Shown: positions 36,175 through 47,114 of the stretch, piece by piece
Layout: the number at the start of each line of letters is the position of its first letter
Position numbering within the stretch: position 1 is the first letter of the stretch
Assembly: GCF_000355695.1 (NCBI RefSeq)
Contig: NC_020891.1
Location: 1,488,001-1,552,000, forward strand
Direction of reading: 5' to 3'
Length of the DNA stretch: 64,000 bases
Source of the DNA: Clavibacter nebraskensis NCPPB 2581
Lineage (GTDB): Bacteria > Actinomycetota > Actinomycetes > Actinomycetales > Microbacteriaceae
Made by a program: the position numbers and the translations under genes
The notes under the pieces: model-generated
The model's database searches: none
The model's input: the letters and a program-made list of their open reading frames with translations, nothing else
Told to the model about the DNA's origin: nothing

Positions 36175-39171
36175 ATGGTGGAGAGAGACGAGAACACCGG
36201 CAGGAGGCGACCCAGCCTCTTCGAGCGGCTCACGGGCCGCCGCGCCGCGACGCCCGCGGCGGCGGGGACCGGCGGCACGCCCGCCCTCCCCGCGTCCGCG
36301 ACCCCCGAGGCGAGCGGCAGTCCCGCCGCCTCCGAAGCGAAGGGCCACACCCTGAACGAGAACGACGACACCCGGTCCACGCCCGACGAGACGGAGAGGC
36401 CGGTCGTCCGACGCTCCCGCCGCGCGAGCACCCCCGCATCCGCGCCCGCGGTCGCCCAGCCGGACGACGCCAGCGTCGACGCGTCCGCCGCGGCCCCCGC
36501 ACCCGCGGACGACGCCGAGGCGGAGGCCCCGGCCACCGCGCAGCCCGCCGCCCGGGCGCCCCGGAAGCGCGCCCCGCGCAAGGCGGCCGTCCCGGCCGAG
36601 CAGGAGGCGCCCGCCGCCGAGCAGCCCGCCGCCGAGGCGTCGGATGACGAGCGCGCGACAGCCGAGCCGGTCGACGCGCCCGCCGCGGAGGCCCCCGCGG
36701 CTCCGGCACGCGCCGTCCCTTCCCTCTCCGTCTTCTTCCAGGCCCCGGACATCGCGCCGCTGCCTCCCCGCCGCGAGCGCGACGACCGCCGCGACGATTC
36801 CCATGACGAGGACGACGACCTCGACCGCGACGAGCGCCCCTTGCGCTCGTCGCGCCGCGGCGGCCGTGGACAGGACCGCAGCACCGGCCGCGACGGCCGT
36901 GGCCGTGACAGCCGCGACGACGCCCACGACGACGACGAGGACGACTCGCCGTCGGTCCGCCGCCGCGCGCGCCGCCGCTCCGGCGAGGAGGGCCGCGACG
37001 GCGACGACGCGCCCGGCACGGTCGTCAAGGTCCGTACGCCGCGCGAGCCCGAGCTCATCACCGAGCCGCAGCGGATCAAGGGATCCACGCGCCTCGAGGC
37101 CAAGAAGCAGCGCCGCCGCGACGGCCGCGACGCCGGACGCCGCCGTCCGGTCCTCACCGAGTCCGAGTACCTGGCGCGCCGCGAGTCCGTCGACCGCAGC
37201 ATGATCGTGCGCTCGCGCGACGGCAAGATCCAGATCGGCGTGCTCGAGGACCAGGTGCTCGTCGAGCACTACGTCGCCCGCGCCGACGAGGCGTCGCTCA
37301 TCGGCAACGTCTACCTCGGCCGCGTCCAGAACGTGCTGCCCAGCATGGAGGCCGCCTTCATCGACATCGGCCGCGGTCGCAACGCCGTGCTCTACTCCGG
37401 CGAGGTCGACTGGGACGCCGCCAACGCCGACAAGGGCGGCGGCAGCCACGCGCGTCGCATCGAGGTCGCGCTGAAGCCCGGCGACCGCGTGCTCGTCCAG
37501 GTCACCAAGGACCCGGTCGGCCACAAGGGCGCCCGCCTCACGAGCCAGGTGAGCCTCCCCGGCCGCTACCTCGTGTACGTGCCCAACGGGTCCATGAACG
37601 GCATCAGCCGCAAGCTCCCCGACACCGAGCGCGCGCGCCTCAAGAAGACCCTCAAGGAGGTGCTGCCCGAGAACGTGGGCGTCATCGTCCGCACCGCCGC
37701 CGAGGGCGCGACGGAGGAGCAGCTGAAGCTCGACGTCGAGCGCCTCACGTCGCAGTGGGCCGAGATCAGCCGCCAGGTCGAGAAGGCGCAGGCGCCCGCG
37801 CTCCTGCACTCGGAGCCCGACCTGCTGCTGAAGATCATCCGCGACGTCTTCAACGAGGACTTCCGCGAGCTCGTGATCGACGGCGGCGACGCCCAGGAGA
37901 TCATCGAGGGCTACCTCCGCGGCGTGGCGCCCGACCTCATCGACCGGGTGCAGACGTACTCGGGCGACGCGGACTCGTTCGACCACTACCGCGTCAGCGA
38001 GCAGATCGAGAAGGCGCTCGACCGCAAGGTGTGGCTGCCCTCCGGCGGATCGCTCGTCATCGACCGCACCGAGGCCATGACCGTGGTCGACGTCAACACG
38101 GGCAAGTTCGTCGGCTCCGGCGGCAACCTCGAGGAGACCGTCACCAAGAACAACCTCGAGGCCGCGGAGGAGATCGTCCGCCAGATGCGCCTGCGCGACA
38201 TCGGCGGGATCATCGTCGTCGACTTCATCGACATGGTGCTCGAGTCCAACCGCGACCTCGTGCTCCGCCGCCTGGTGGAGTGCCTCAGCCGCGACCGCAC
38301 CAAGCACCAGGTCGCCGAGGTCACCTCGCTCGGCCTCGTGCAGATGACCCGCAAGAAGCTCGGCCTGGGCCTCCTCGAGTCGTTCTCCGAGAACTGCGAG
38401 ACCTGCGCCGGGCGGGGGATCATCATCCACCACGACCCGCTCATGGCCCACAAGCAGACGCCGCAGGAGCCCGTGCAGGGCCAGGGCCGCCGTCGCGGCG
38501 GCAAGGGCCAGCAGGAGCACGGCGCCGGCACTGGCGGCGGCGGCGGACGCGGGAACGGCGGCGGTCAGGCGCAGCAGCAGCAGCGCACGCCGGCGGCCAG
38601 CACCCACAGCATCACCGACGACGCCCGCAACGCGCTCGCCAAGATCGCCACGAGCACCATCCAGACGGTGAACGAGGCCATCGACCGGGTCGAGGACGTC
38701 GTGCGCACCCCGGACGAGGCCGCCGAGGCGGCACCGCGGGCCGAGGCCGCGCCCGTCGAGGAGCAGCCGCGCGGCGAACGCCCGCGTCGGAGCCGCGGGG
38801 GCCGGGGACGCGCGTCATCCGCGACCGCCGAGGCGACGGAGCGGCAGGAGCCGCAGGCACCCGCCGCCGAGGCGCCGTCCGCTCCCGCCGAGGACCCGAC
38901 GCCCGCCGACGCAGCCGTGGAGGAGCCCGCCCTGTCGACGCTCGAGCCGCGCGAGGCCATCCGCCTCGAGCCGGTGCAGATCCTTGACATCCCGGTCGCG
39001 AGCACCCGCACGGCCCCGCGCCGCGTGAGCTCGGCCGACGCGGAGCAGCTCCTCGGCTCTGTGCTCGACGCCCTGCCGCAGCCCAAGGAGCCCGGCCAGG
39101 GCCGCTCGCGCAGCCGCCGGGTCTCGACGCAGACGCTCACGACGCCGGCCCCGGCCGACGACGCGAGCTGA
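36175..39171 (+). CDS. rne: Ribonuclease E/G family endoribonuclease
   Basis: This 998-residue RNA-processing and decay enzyme has an N-terminal 330 residues of low-complexity Ala/Pro/Glu and Arg/Asp-rich sequence. An S1 domain follows from about 370 (SLIGNVYLGRVQNVLP). The catalytic DNase-like core has VVDVNTGKFVG near 640 and VVDFIDM near 683, whose Asp residues bind magnesium, and the zinc-link cysteines are CETC near 740. A Gly/Gln-rich and acidic C-terminal tail closes the protein. Disordered regions flanking the core on both sides are the actinobacterial RNase E layout. The ATG at 36175 has AGGAG 10 bases upstream. A 94-codon longer start is judged spurious. Confidence 0.93.
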   Translation: MVERDENTGRRRPSLFERLTGRRAATPAAAGTGGTPALPASATPEASGSPAASEAKGHTLNENDDTRSTPDETERPVVRRSRRASTPASAPAVAQPDDASVDASAAAPAPADDAEAEAPATAQPAARAPRKRAPRKAAVPAEQEAPAAEQPAAEASDDERATAEPVDAPAAEAPAAPARAVPSLSVFFQAPDIAPLPPRRERDDRRDDSHDEDDDLDRDERPLRSSRRGGRGQDRSTGRDGRGRDSRDDAHDDDEDDSPSVRRRARRRSGEEGRDGDDAPGTVVKVRTPREPELITEPQRIKGSTRLEAKKQRRRDGRDAGRRRPVLTESEYLARRESVDRSMIVRSRDGKIQIGVLEDQVLVEHYVARADEASLIGNVYLGRVQNVLPSMEAAFIDIGRGRNAVLYSGEVDWDAANADKGGGSHARRIEVALKPGDRVLVQVTKDPVGHKGARLTSQVSLPGRYLVYVPNGSMNGISRKLPDTERARLKKTLKEVLPENVGVIVRTAAEGATEEQLKLDVERLTSQWAEISRQVEKAQAPALLHSEPDLLLKIIRDVFNEDFRELVIDGGDAQEIIEGYLRGVAPDLIDRVQTYSGDADSFDHYRVSEQIEKALDRKVWLPSGGSLVIDRTEAMTVVDVNTGKFVGSGGNLEETVTKNNLEAAEEIVRQMRLRDIGGIIVVDFIDMVLESNRDLVLRRLVECLSRDRTKHQVAEVTSLGLVQMTRKKLGLGLLESFSENCETCAGRGIIIHHDPLMAHKQTPQEPVQGQGRRRGGKGQQEHGAGTGGGGGRGNGGGQAQQQQRTPAASTHSITDDARNALAKIATSTIQTVNEAIDRVEDVVRTPDEAAEAAPRAEAAPVEEQPRGERPRRSRGGRGRASSATAEATERQEPQAPAAEAPSAPAEDPTPADAAVEEPALSTLEPREAIRLEPVQILDIPVASTRTAPRRVSSADAEQLLGSVLDALPQPKEPGQGRSRSRRVSTQTLTTPAPADDAS

Positions 39172-39200
39172 CGCGCCGGCCGCCCCCGAGGCGGCCGCAC

Positions 39201-39238
39201 GCGAGAGGGCCCGTAGCGGACGCTCCGGGCCCTCTCGC
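39201..39238. terminator. Terminator after rne
   Basis: A 13-bp stem (39201-39213 with 39226-39238) with a partly paired 12-base loop lies between convergent rne and the DUF4031 gene. Confidence 0.82.
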
Positions 39239-39263
39239 CGTCCCCGCCGCACGCGCCGCGCCG

Positions 39264-39542
39264 CTAGGAGCCCGGAGCGCGCCGTTCCCGCTGCGTGACC
39301 CGCAGGCCGCTCGCCTGCAGCCGGCGCACGAGGTCGCGGTTGGAGACCGGCTCGGCGCCGCGCGCCACCAGCTCGGCGTACCGGTCCTCCGGCACGTCGT
39401 AGTGGTCGCGGTCGAAGGCACGCTCGGGGATGCCGGCGGCGCACGCGAAGTCGTGCAGCTCGGCGAGCGACGCGTCGCTCACGAGGTGCGCCCAGAGCCT
39501 GCCGTGGGCGGGCCAGGCCGGTCGGTCGAGGAGCACGGTCAT
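39264..39542 (-). CDS. DUF4031 domain protein
   Basis: This 92-residue soluble protein matches the DUF4031 pattern: MTVLLDRPAWPAHGRLWAHL, SDASLAELHDFA, IPERAFDRDHYDVPE and a final RRLQASGLR. These small proteins are widespread in actinobacteria and have no established biochemical role. The conserved His/Asp-rich HYDVP segment suggests a catalytic or metal site, which is inference. It is single-gene, convergent with rne and divergent from rplU. Confidence 0.85.
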   Translation of the reverse strand: MTVLLDRPAWPAHGRLWAHLVSDASLAELHDFACAAGIPERAFDRDHYDVPEDRYAELVARGAEPVSNRDLVRRLQASGLRVTQRERRAPGS

Positions 39543-39676
39543 CCTGCGAGCTTAGGCAGACCGGGCCGCGACCGGTCCGCCCGACCGCCTGCGGCACGCG
39601 CGACGCGCCCGGCGCGCATGCGGCGGGGCGGCGTCCGCTCGCGTATGATCGACCGAGGACGCCGGGGGCCTGGAGT

Positions 39677-39705
39677 TTGACCCCTGTCCGGCGTTCCGGT
39701 AACGT
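39677..39705 (+). promoter_or_regulatory. Sigma-A-type promoter of rplU-rpmA
   Basis: The -35 TTGACC (39677-39682) and -10 TAACGT (39700-39705) are spaced by exactly 17 bases. The transcript would begin near 39712 with a leader of about 120 bases. A second possible -10, TATGAT, lies at 39644-39649 without a clear -35. Confidence 0.75.
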
Positions 39706-39830
39706 GAGTCGCTGGCATGCGCCGATCCGCAGAGATCGTGCGCGTGCGGCAGACTTCCTCCAATGATTCGGGCCACAGGGCGTCAAGTCCCCAGTGAGTC
39801 AAGCCCGCGAGAGAAAACAGGTACGGAAAA

Positions 39831-40139
39831 GTGGTTTACGCAGTTGTGCGCGCCGGCGGTCGGCAGGAGAAGGTCGAGGTCGGGACCATCGTGACGATGG
39901 ACCGGGTGAAGAACCAGCAGAGCGGCAAGGTCGTGCTCCCCGCGGTCCTGCTCGTCGACGGCGACACCATCACCACGGACGCCGCGAAGCTCGCCGACGT
40001 CACCGTCAGCGCCGAGATCCTGAACGACCTCCGCGGTCCCAAGATCGTCATCCAGAAGTTCAAGAACAAGACCGGGTACAAGAAGCGCCAGGGGCACCGC
40101 CAGGACCTCACGCGCGTCCAGGTCACCGAGATCAACTAG
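39831..40139 (+). CDS. rplU: 50S ribosomal protein L21
   Basis: This 102-residue large-subunit protein begins [17 protein letters not shown] and ends with the KRQGHRQ rRNA-binding signature and VTEIN. It starts with GTG at 39831. The preceding bases lack a strong Shine-Dalgarno, unusual for a ribosomal protein gene, so the leader may contribute to control. rpmA follows after 25 bases. Confidence 0.97.
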
Positions 40140-40164
40140 CACCTAAGAACGCAGGGAGAAGCAG

Positions 40165-40419
40165 ATGGCACACAAGAAGGGCGCGAGCTCTACCCGCAAC
40201 GGCCGTGACTCGAACGCCCAGCGCCTCGGCGTGAAGCGCTTCGGCGGCCAGGTCGTCGGCGCCGGCGAGATCATCGTCCGCCAGCGCGGCACGCACTTCC
40301 ACCCCGGCGTCAACGTCGGCCGTGGCGGCGACGACACGCTGTTCGCCCTCTCCGCCGGTTCGGTGGAGTTCGGCGTCAAGGGCGGCCGCAAGGTCGTCAA
40401 CATCGTCGTCCCGGCCTAG
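40165..40419 (+). CDS. rpmA: 50S ribosomal protein L27
   Basis: This 84-residue protein of the peptidyl transferase region begins [15 protein letters not shown] and contains [15 protein letters not shown], the L27 signature. There is no cleavable N-terminal extension of the Firmicutes type. GGGAGAAGC precedes the ATG. It is co-transcribed with rplU. Confidence 0.98.
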   Translation: MAHKKGASSTRNGRDSNAQRLGVKRFGGQVVGAGEIIVRQRGTHFHPGVNVGRGGDDTLFALSAGSVEFGVKGGRKVVNIVVPA

Positions 40420-40468
40420 CGCAGGCCGACAGCACGGACCCTGCAGCGGCACTGCCGCGCAGCACCTC

Positions 40469-40495
40469 AAGGGCGGGCCTCCTCGGCCCGCCCTT
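40469..40495 (+). terminator. Hairpin between rpmA and obgE
   Basis: An 11-bp stem (40469-40479 with 40485-40495) with loop TCCTC lies 50 bases after rpmA and 47 before obgE. It could terminate most ribosomal-protein transcripts and lower read-through into obgE. Confidence 0.7.
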
Positions 40496-40523
40496 GCGTG
40501 CGTTCCACAGGGGACACCTCTAG

Positions 40524-42080
<1,557 letters not shown>

Positions 42081-42083
42081 CGG

Positions 42084-42863
42084 GTGGGCACGGGCTCGCG
42101 CGCGGGCATCGCGTCCGCGCGGCGCATCGTCGTGAAGGTCGGCTCTTCTTCCATCAGCGGCGAGAACGCCGGGCAGATCGCGCCGCTCGTGGACGCCATC
42201 GCGTCCGTGCACGCGCGCGGCGCCGAGATCGTGCTGGTGTCCTCCGGCGCCATCGCGACGGGGATGCCCTTCCTTTGCCTCGACGACCGGCCGGCCGACC
42301 TCGCCACCCAGCAGGCGGCGGCGGCGGTGGGCCAGAGCGTGCTGATCTTCCGGTACCAGGAGAGCCTCGACCGCTACGGCATCGTCGCGGGCCAGGTGCT
42401 CCTCACGGCCGGCGACCTCGCCGCACCGGACCACCGGGAGAACGCCCAGCGCGCCATGGAGCGGCTGCTGGGGCTCCGGCTGCTGCCGATCGTCAACGAG
42501 AACGACACCGTGGCCACGCACGAGATCCGCTTCGGCGACAACGACCGACTGGCGGCGCTCGTCGCCCGCCTCGTGGACGCCGATCTCCTCCTCCTCCTCT
42601 CGGACGTGGACGCGCTCTACACGCGGCCGCCGGAGGAGCCGGGCGCCCGGCGCATCGAGCACGTGGCGTTCGGCGACGAGCTCGAGGGCGTCGAGATCGG
42701 CAGCACCGGCACGGGCGTCGGCACCGGGGGAGCCGTGACGAAGGTCGCCGCCGCGCGCCTGGCCGCCGAGGCGGGCACCGGGGTCCTGCTCACGTCGACG
42801 GCCCGGGTCGCCCGGGCCCTCGCGGGTGACCACATCGGCACGTGGTTCGCGCCCCGCGGCTGA
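42084..42863 (+). CDS. proB: Glutamate 5-kinase without PUA domain
   Basis: This 259-residue enzyme catalyses the first step of proline synthesis from glutamate. The amino-acid kinase fold is complete: VVKVGSSSI, VSSGAIATG, NENDTVATHE, FGDNDRLAALVA and GTGVGTGGAVTK. The C-terminal PUA domain of about 100 residues found in E. coli ProB is absent and there is no room for it. GTG at 42084 directly follows the obgE stop (3-base gap), so it is probably coupled to it. proA is next. Confidence 0.95.
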   Translation: MGTGSRAGIASARRIVVKVGSSSISGENAGQIAPLVDAIASVHARGAEIVLVSSGAIATGMPFLCLDDRPADLATQQAAAAVGQSVLIFRYQESLDRYGIVAGQVLLTAGDLAAPDHRENAQRAMERLLGLRLLPIVNENDTVATHEIRFGDNDRLAALVARLVDADLLLLLSDVDALYTRPPEEPGARRIEHVAFGDELEGVEIGSTGTGVGTGGAVTKVAAARLAAEAGTGVLLTSTARVARALAGDHIGTWFAPRG

Positions 42864-42923
42864 CCGTCCCGCCGCGACCCGCCGCCTCTCGGGGGCATGC
42901 GGCGCCTGGCTAGGCTGCCGTGC

Positions 42924-44231
42924 ATGCCCTCGAACGCCCCCGGTGCCCCTGATGCCGTGCCCGCCGACCCGATGACCAGCCCGGCCGACGCGCTCGAGCG
43001 GATCCTCGTGGCCGCACGGGCGGCGTCCACGCACCTCGCCGCCCCCACCTCCGGCCGGCGTGACGCCGCGCTCGACGCCATCGCGACGGCCCTCGTCTCC
43101 GGTGCCGATCGCATCATCGCGGCCAACGCCGAGGACCTGGCCGCGGGCGGGTCGGCCGGGCTCGCGGCCGGCCTCCTCGACCGGTTGACGCTCGACGCCC
43201 GCCGCGTGGCGTCCCTGGCCGACGCCGTCAGCGGGATCCGGGGCCTCGACGATCCGCTCGGCCACGTCGTCCGTGGCCGGACGCTCCCGAACGGCCTGCT
43301 GCTGTCGCAGGTGCGCGTGCCCTTCGGCGTCGTCGGCGCCATCTACGAGGCCCGCCCCAACGTCACGGTCGACATCGCGGCCCTCGCCCTGAAGAGCGGC
43401 AACGCCGTCGTGCTGCGCGGCGGATCCGCGGCGCTGCGCACCAACGCCGTCCTCGTCGACCTGATGCGCGGCGCCCTCGAGCGCGCGGGCCTCCCCGCGG
43501 ACGCCGTGCAGACGGTCGACGCGCACGGCCGCGCGGGGGCAGCCCGGCTCATGCGGGCGCGCGGCCTCGTCGACGTGCTCGTGCCGCGGGGATCCGCCGA
43601 GCTCATCCGCACCGTCGTCGAGGAGTCGACCGTGCCCGTCATCGAGACCGGCGCCGGCGTCGTCCACGTCTACCTCGACGCGTCGGCCGACGCGCGCATG
43701 GCCGTCGACATCGCGGTCGACGCCAAGGTGAGCCGCCCGAGCGTGTGCAACGCCATGGAGACGCTGCTGGTCCATCGCGACGCCGCGCCGCGGATCCTCC
43801 CCGCCGTGCTCGACGCGCTCCGCGACCGCGGCGTGACCGTGCACGGCGACGCCGCCGTCCGCGACCTGTGGCCCGACGCCGTCCCCGCCACCGACGAGGA
43901 CTGGGCGGCCGAGTACCTGTCCCTCGACGTGGCGGTGCGCGTCGTCGACTCCATGGAGGACGCGGTCGCGCACATCGCCCGCTGGTCGACGCACCACACC
44001 GAGTCCATCGTCACGTCCGACCTCGCCGTGGCCGAGCGCTTCCTCGCCGCCGTGGACTCGGCCGTCGTCATGGTGAACGCGTCCACGCGCTTCACCGACG
44101 GATCCGAGTTCGGGTTCGGCGCCGAGGTCGGCATCTCCACGCAGAAGCTCCACGCGCGCGGTCCGATGGGCCTCGAGGAACTCACCAGCACCAAGTGGAT
44201 CGTGCGGGGGAGCGGCCAGATCCGCGGCTGA
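42924..44231 (+). CDS. proA: Gamma-glutamyl phosphate reductase
   Basis: This 435-residue enzyme is the second step of proline synthesis; it reduces glutamyl phosphate with NADPH. The aldehyde-dehydrogenase-like catalytic segment KVSRPSVCNAMETLLVH contains the active Cys. VPFGVVGAIYEARPNVT and DGSEFGFGAEVGIST are ProA signatures. The start at 42924 is chosen because TAGGCT at 42911-42916 lies 7 bases upstream, a leaderless layout; an ATG at 42897 would lie upstream of that -10. A later ATG at 42972 is also possible. It is likely also expressed by read-through from proB. Confidence 0.95.
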   Translation: MPSNAPGAPDAVPADPMTSPADALERILVAARAASTHLAAPTSGRRDAALDAIATALVSGADRIIAANAEDLAAGGSAGLAAGLLDRLTLDARRVASLADAVSGIRGLDDPLGHVVRGRTLPNGLLLSQVRVPFGVVGAIYEARPNVTVDIAALALKSGNAVVLRGGSAALRTNAVLVDLMRGALERAGLPADAVQTVDAHGRAGAARLMRARGLVDVLVPRGSAELIRTVVEESTVPVIETGAGVVHVYLDASADARMAVDIAVDAKVSRPSVCNAMETLLVHRDAAPRILPAVLDALRDRGVTVHGDAAVRDLWPDAVPATDEDWAAEYLSLDVAVRVVDSMEDAVAHIARWSTHHTESIVTSDLAVAERFLAAVDSAVVMVNASTRFTDGSEFGFGAEVGISTQKLHARGPMGLEELTSTKWIVRGSGQIRG

Positions 44232-44328
44232 CGGCGCGCCCGGCCCCGCGTGCGCCCCGTGCGGGGGCCGCCGGTAGGATGGCAGGCGCCGCCTCCGCTC
44301 GACGGGGCGTGCCACGAACGGAGATCCC

Positions 44329-44544
44329 ATGCACGCGCTGACCACCACCATCCTCGCCGAGACCGAGCACGCCATGGAGCTCGCCGCTCCGCTCTGGGTG
44401 TTCCCGGCCGTCGCGGCGGTCGTGTTCCTCGCGCTCGGGGTCGTCATGTTCAGCTTCCGCGACGTGAGCAACCGCCACTCGGAGAAGTGGGGCAAGCCCC
44501 CCGTCGCCGAGCAGGGCCACGGCACCGCCGACTCCACCCACTGA
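44329..44544 (+). CDS. Small single-pass membrane protein
   Basis: This 71-residue protein has one hydrophobic segment at about 20-42 ([21 protein letters not shown]) and then a charged tail with RHSEKWGK. A ribosome binding site GGAG lies 7 bases before the ATG, and TAGGAT at 44276-44281 may be the promoter. Its position just before nadD, with the same orientation, suggests co-expression. No family or function is recognised. Confidence 0.75.
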   Translation: MHALTTTILAETEHAMELAAPLWVFPAVAAVVFLALGVVMFSFRDVSNRHSEKWGKPPVAEQGHGTADSTH

Positions 44545-44561
44545 GCGCGAGCGCCCGCCAC

Positions 44562-45164
44562 ATGACGACACCCGCGACCCCGCGCCTCCGCATCGGGGTC
44601 ATGGGCGGCACGTTCGACCCCATCCACAACGGCCACCTCGTCGCCGCGAGCGAGGTGCAGCAGCACCTCCAACTCGACGAGGTGATCTTCGTCCCCACCG
44701 GGCAGCCGTGGCAGAAGCAGACCGTCACGGACGGCGAGCACCGCTACCTGATGACCGTGATCGCGACCGCGGCCAACCCGCGCTTCACCGTGAGCCGCGT
44801 CGACATCGACCGCGCCGGCACCACCTACACGATCGACACGCTCCGCGACATCCGGCGCACGCATCCGGACGCCGAGCTGTTCTTCATCACCGGCGCGGAC
44901 GCGATCCAGCAGATCCTGGGCTGGAAGGACGTCGCCGAGCTGTGGGACCTGGCCCACTTCGTCGCCGTCACGCGTCCCGGCCACGACCTCACCGAGAGCG
45001 GCCTCCCGCACGCCGACGTAAGATTGCTGGAGGTCCCGGCGCTGGCGATCTCCTCGACCGACTGCCGGGCCCGTGTCGGACGGGGCTTCCCCGTGTGGTA
45101 CCTCGTCCCCGACGGAGTCGTCCAGTACATCTCCAAGCACCACCTGTATCGGAGCCCGCAATGA
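44562..45164 (+). CDS. nadD: Nicotinate-nucleotide adenylyltransferase
   Basis: This 200-residue enzyme makes nicotinate adenine dinucleotide in NAD synthesis. The nucleotidyltransferase motif [12 protein letters not shown] is at about 15-26 and the second motif is [10 protein letters not shown] near the C-terminus. HVP-like contact region [10 protein letters not shown] is also typical. The ATG at 44562 follows the small membrane protein by 17 bases. The stop overlaps the next start (ATGA), so the downstream disordered protein is translationally coupled. Confidence 0.96.
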   Translation: MTTPATPRLRIGVMGGTFDPIHNGHLVAASEVQQHLQLDEVIFVPTGQPWQKQTVTDGEHRYLMTVIATAANPRFTVSRVDIDRAGTTYTIDTLRDIRRTHPDAELFFITGADAIQQILGWKDVAELWDLAHFVAVTRPGHDLTESGLPHADVRLLEVPALAISSTDCRARVGRGFPVWYLVPDGVVQYISKHHLYRSPQ

Positions 45165-46648
45165 CCCCCTCCCACGACGCGCCCGACACCGGGCCGACCT
45201 CGTTCGACGACGGTCCCGCTCCCGCGACCCTCGGGCTGAGCCGCCGCGAGATGCGCGCCGCGGAGAGGGCCCGCGCCCTGGCGCTCGGCATCGACGAGGC
45301 CGACGACGCACCCGTCGACGAGGCGGCGCCCCTCGAGGAGCCGTCCACCACGTCCGCTCCCGCTGCCCCCTCGGACGGCGAGCCCGCGGCCGCCGACTCG
45401 ACCCGCGTCGACGGTTCCGATGCCCGGCGCGACGAGTCGACGACACCGCAGCCCGCCCCTCCCTCCGCTCCCGGAGTGGGCCCCGACACCTCCGCCATCC
45501 TGCTGTCCGGCGGCGTGCTCACGCGTCGCCAGCTCCGTGCCATCCGCGAGGCCGAGGAGGCCGCGCGCCAGCAGCGCGGATCCGAGCACGGGCACGCCGA
45601 GCCCGCACCGTCCGACACCGACACCGACACGGGGTCTGCTCCGACCACCGGCGAGCACACGGCCGCGGCGGTCGACGACGCGCCCCCGACGTCCTCGGAC
45701 GCCTCCGTCCCGTCGTACGCGCGCTACGGCCGCGGGTCCCGTGCCACGCCGCGACCGCGTGCGCCCTACGGGAGCGCCTACCGGCGCGCCTCCGTCGCGG
45801 ACGCGACGGACGCGCCCGCGACGGCGGACGACGCTCAGGTGGTGGCGTCCGACGCGGCGTCGGCCACGGAGGAGGACCGCCTGGCGACCCCCGCCGAGAC
45901 GCCGTCGGCGTGGCCCTTCGCGCCGATCGCCCCCTCGGGCGACGCCGCCGGTCGGGACGTGGACGCGTCGGCCGAGCAGCCGACCGTCCCGCCGCTCGCG
46001 TCCCACGCGCCCCGCCGCGACGAGGATCCGCGTCCCGCGCCCTCCCTCGAGCCCACCCCGTGGATCACCGCCTCCGCCGAGCCGTCGCTCGAGCCGGCGT
46101 TCGGCACGCGCGCGTCCGCAGCCTCCGATGACCTCACGATCGGTCGGACCGGGACGCCGGCGACGCCGGACGCCGAGGCGCCCGACGCCCGCACGCCCTT
46201 CACCCCGCCCGCGGGGCACTGGTCGGTGCAGGACCAGGTCGACGAGGACCAGCCTCACACCGGCAACCACTTCATCCTCCCGACCGTGCCGCACGCCAAC
46301 GACATGCAGCAGGCGCTCAACAGCACGGGCGAGATCATCATCACCGGCTCGATCGACCTGCCCCGCAGCCTCGGCTCGAGGGGCACGCACCCCGACCGCT
46401 TCGACACGGCCGACATGGACCGCATCCTCGAGCAGGGCGACGACCACGACCACGCGCCGGGCGGCTCCGACTCGGAGCCCGTGCGCGCCAGCCGCGCCGT
46501 CAGCACCCACACCTCGACGCGCGCCGTCGTGCAGCCGCCGCCCCGCAAGCGCTTCACCGCGCCGGTCGTCGCGGCCGTCGCGGCCGGGGGAGTCGCCGTC
46601 ATCGGCGCGGGCCTCGTCATCGTCGCGTTCATGACGAATGTATTCTGA
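45161..46648 (+). CDS. Disordered Ala/Pro/Asp-rich protein with C-terminal membrane helix
   Basis: The protein has 495 residues. The N-terminus has a conserved-looking [20 protein letters not shown] helix, and a related [19 protein letters not shown] repeat follows near residue 120. Long low-complexity Ala/Asp/Pro/Thr stretches come next. A more ordered segment, [21 protein letters not shown], lies near 370, and a single membrane helix occupies the last 30 residues. The bulk should be cytoplasmic and unstructured, tail-anchored. It sits in a nadD-rsfS operon and overlaps nadD. No known domain is recognised. Confidence 0.85.
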   Translation: MTPSHDAPDTGPTSFDDGPAPATLGLSRREMRAAERARALALGIDEADDAPVDEAAPLEEPSTTSAPAAPSDGEPAAADSTRVDGSDARRDESTTPQPAPPSAPGVGPDTSAILLSGGVLTRRQLRAIREAEEAARQQRGSEHGHAEPAPSDTDTDTGSAPTTGEHTAAAVDDAPPTSSDASVPSYARYGRGSRATPRPRAPYGSAYRRASVADATDAPATADDAQVVASDAASATEEDRLATPAETPSAWPFAPIAPSGDAAGRDVDASAEQPTVPPLASHAPRRDEDPRPAPSLEPTPWITASAEPSLEPAFGTRASAASDDLTIGRTGTPATPDAEAPDARTPFTPPAGHWSVQDQVDEDQPHTGNHFILPTVPHANDMQQALNSTGEIIITGSIDLPRSLGSRGTHPDRFDTADMDRILEQGDDHDHAPGGSDSEPVRASRAVSTHTSTRAVVQPPPRKRFTAPVVAAVAAGGVAVIGAGLVIVAFMTNVF

Positions 46649-46687
46649 TCGTCTGATGCACCATCCCACCCGTCCCGGAAGGACTCT

Positions 46688-47065
46688 GTGACCGCTTCTC
46701 CCCGCGCCCTCGACCTGCTCAAGGTCGCCGCCTCCGCTGCCGACTCCAAGCAGGCCATCGACCTGGTCGCGCTCGACGTCTCCGGGCCCCTGCCCCTCAC
46801 CGACGTCTTCCTCATCGCCTCGGCCCGCAACGAGCGGAACGCGCAAGCGGTCGCCGACGAGATCGAGGACAAGATGATCGAGGCGGGCGCCAAGCCGCTG
46901 CGCCGCGAGGGGAAGAGCGAGGGACGCTGGATCCTCCTCGACTTCGGCGACGTCGTCGCCCACGTCTTCACCGAGGAGGACCGCATGTACTACTCGCTGG
47001 AGCGCCTCTGGAAGGACTGCCCCGTCGTCGCCCTCGAGATCGAGCCGACGGCCTCCGCTTCCTGA
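46688..47065 (+). CDS. rsfS: Ribosomal silencing factor RsfS
   Basis: This 125-residue Iojap-family protein binds L14 and blocks subunit joining in starvation. Family hallmarks are DVFLIASARNERNAQAVADEI, GRWILLDFGDVVAHVF and YYSLERLW. GTG at 46688 is preceded by GGAAGGA. The nadD-x-rsfS order is conserved in actinobacteria. Confidence 0.97.
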   Translation: MTASPRALDLLKVAASAADSKQAIDLVALDVSGPLPLTDVFLIASARNERNAQAVADEIEDKMIEAGAKPLRREGKSEGRWILLDFGDVVAHVFTEEDRMYYSLERLWKDCPVVALEIEPTASAS

Positions 47066-47114
47066 TCCGACCCGTCCGGGCGACGACGCGCGGGATCCGC
47101 GAGGAGATCCCCGC

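Noticed and set aside
42897-42923. Earlier ATG for proA
   Set aside because: It lies upstream of the TAGGCT -10 hexamer, so a transcript from that promoter would not contain it.
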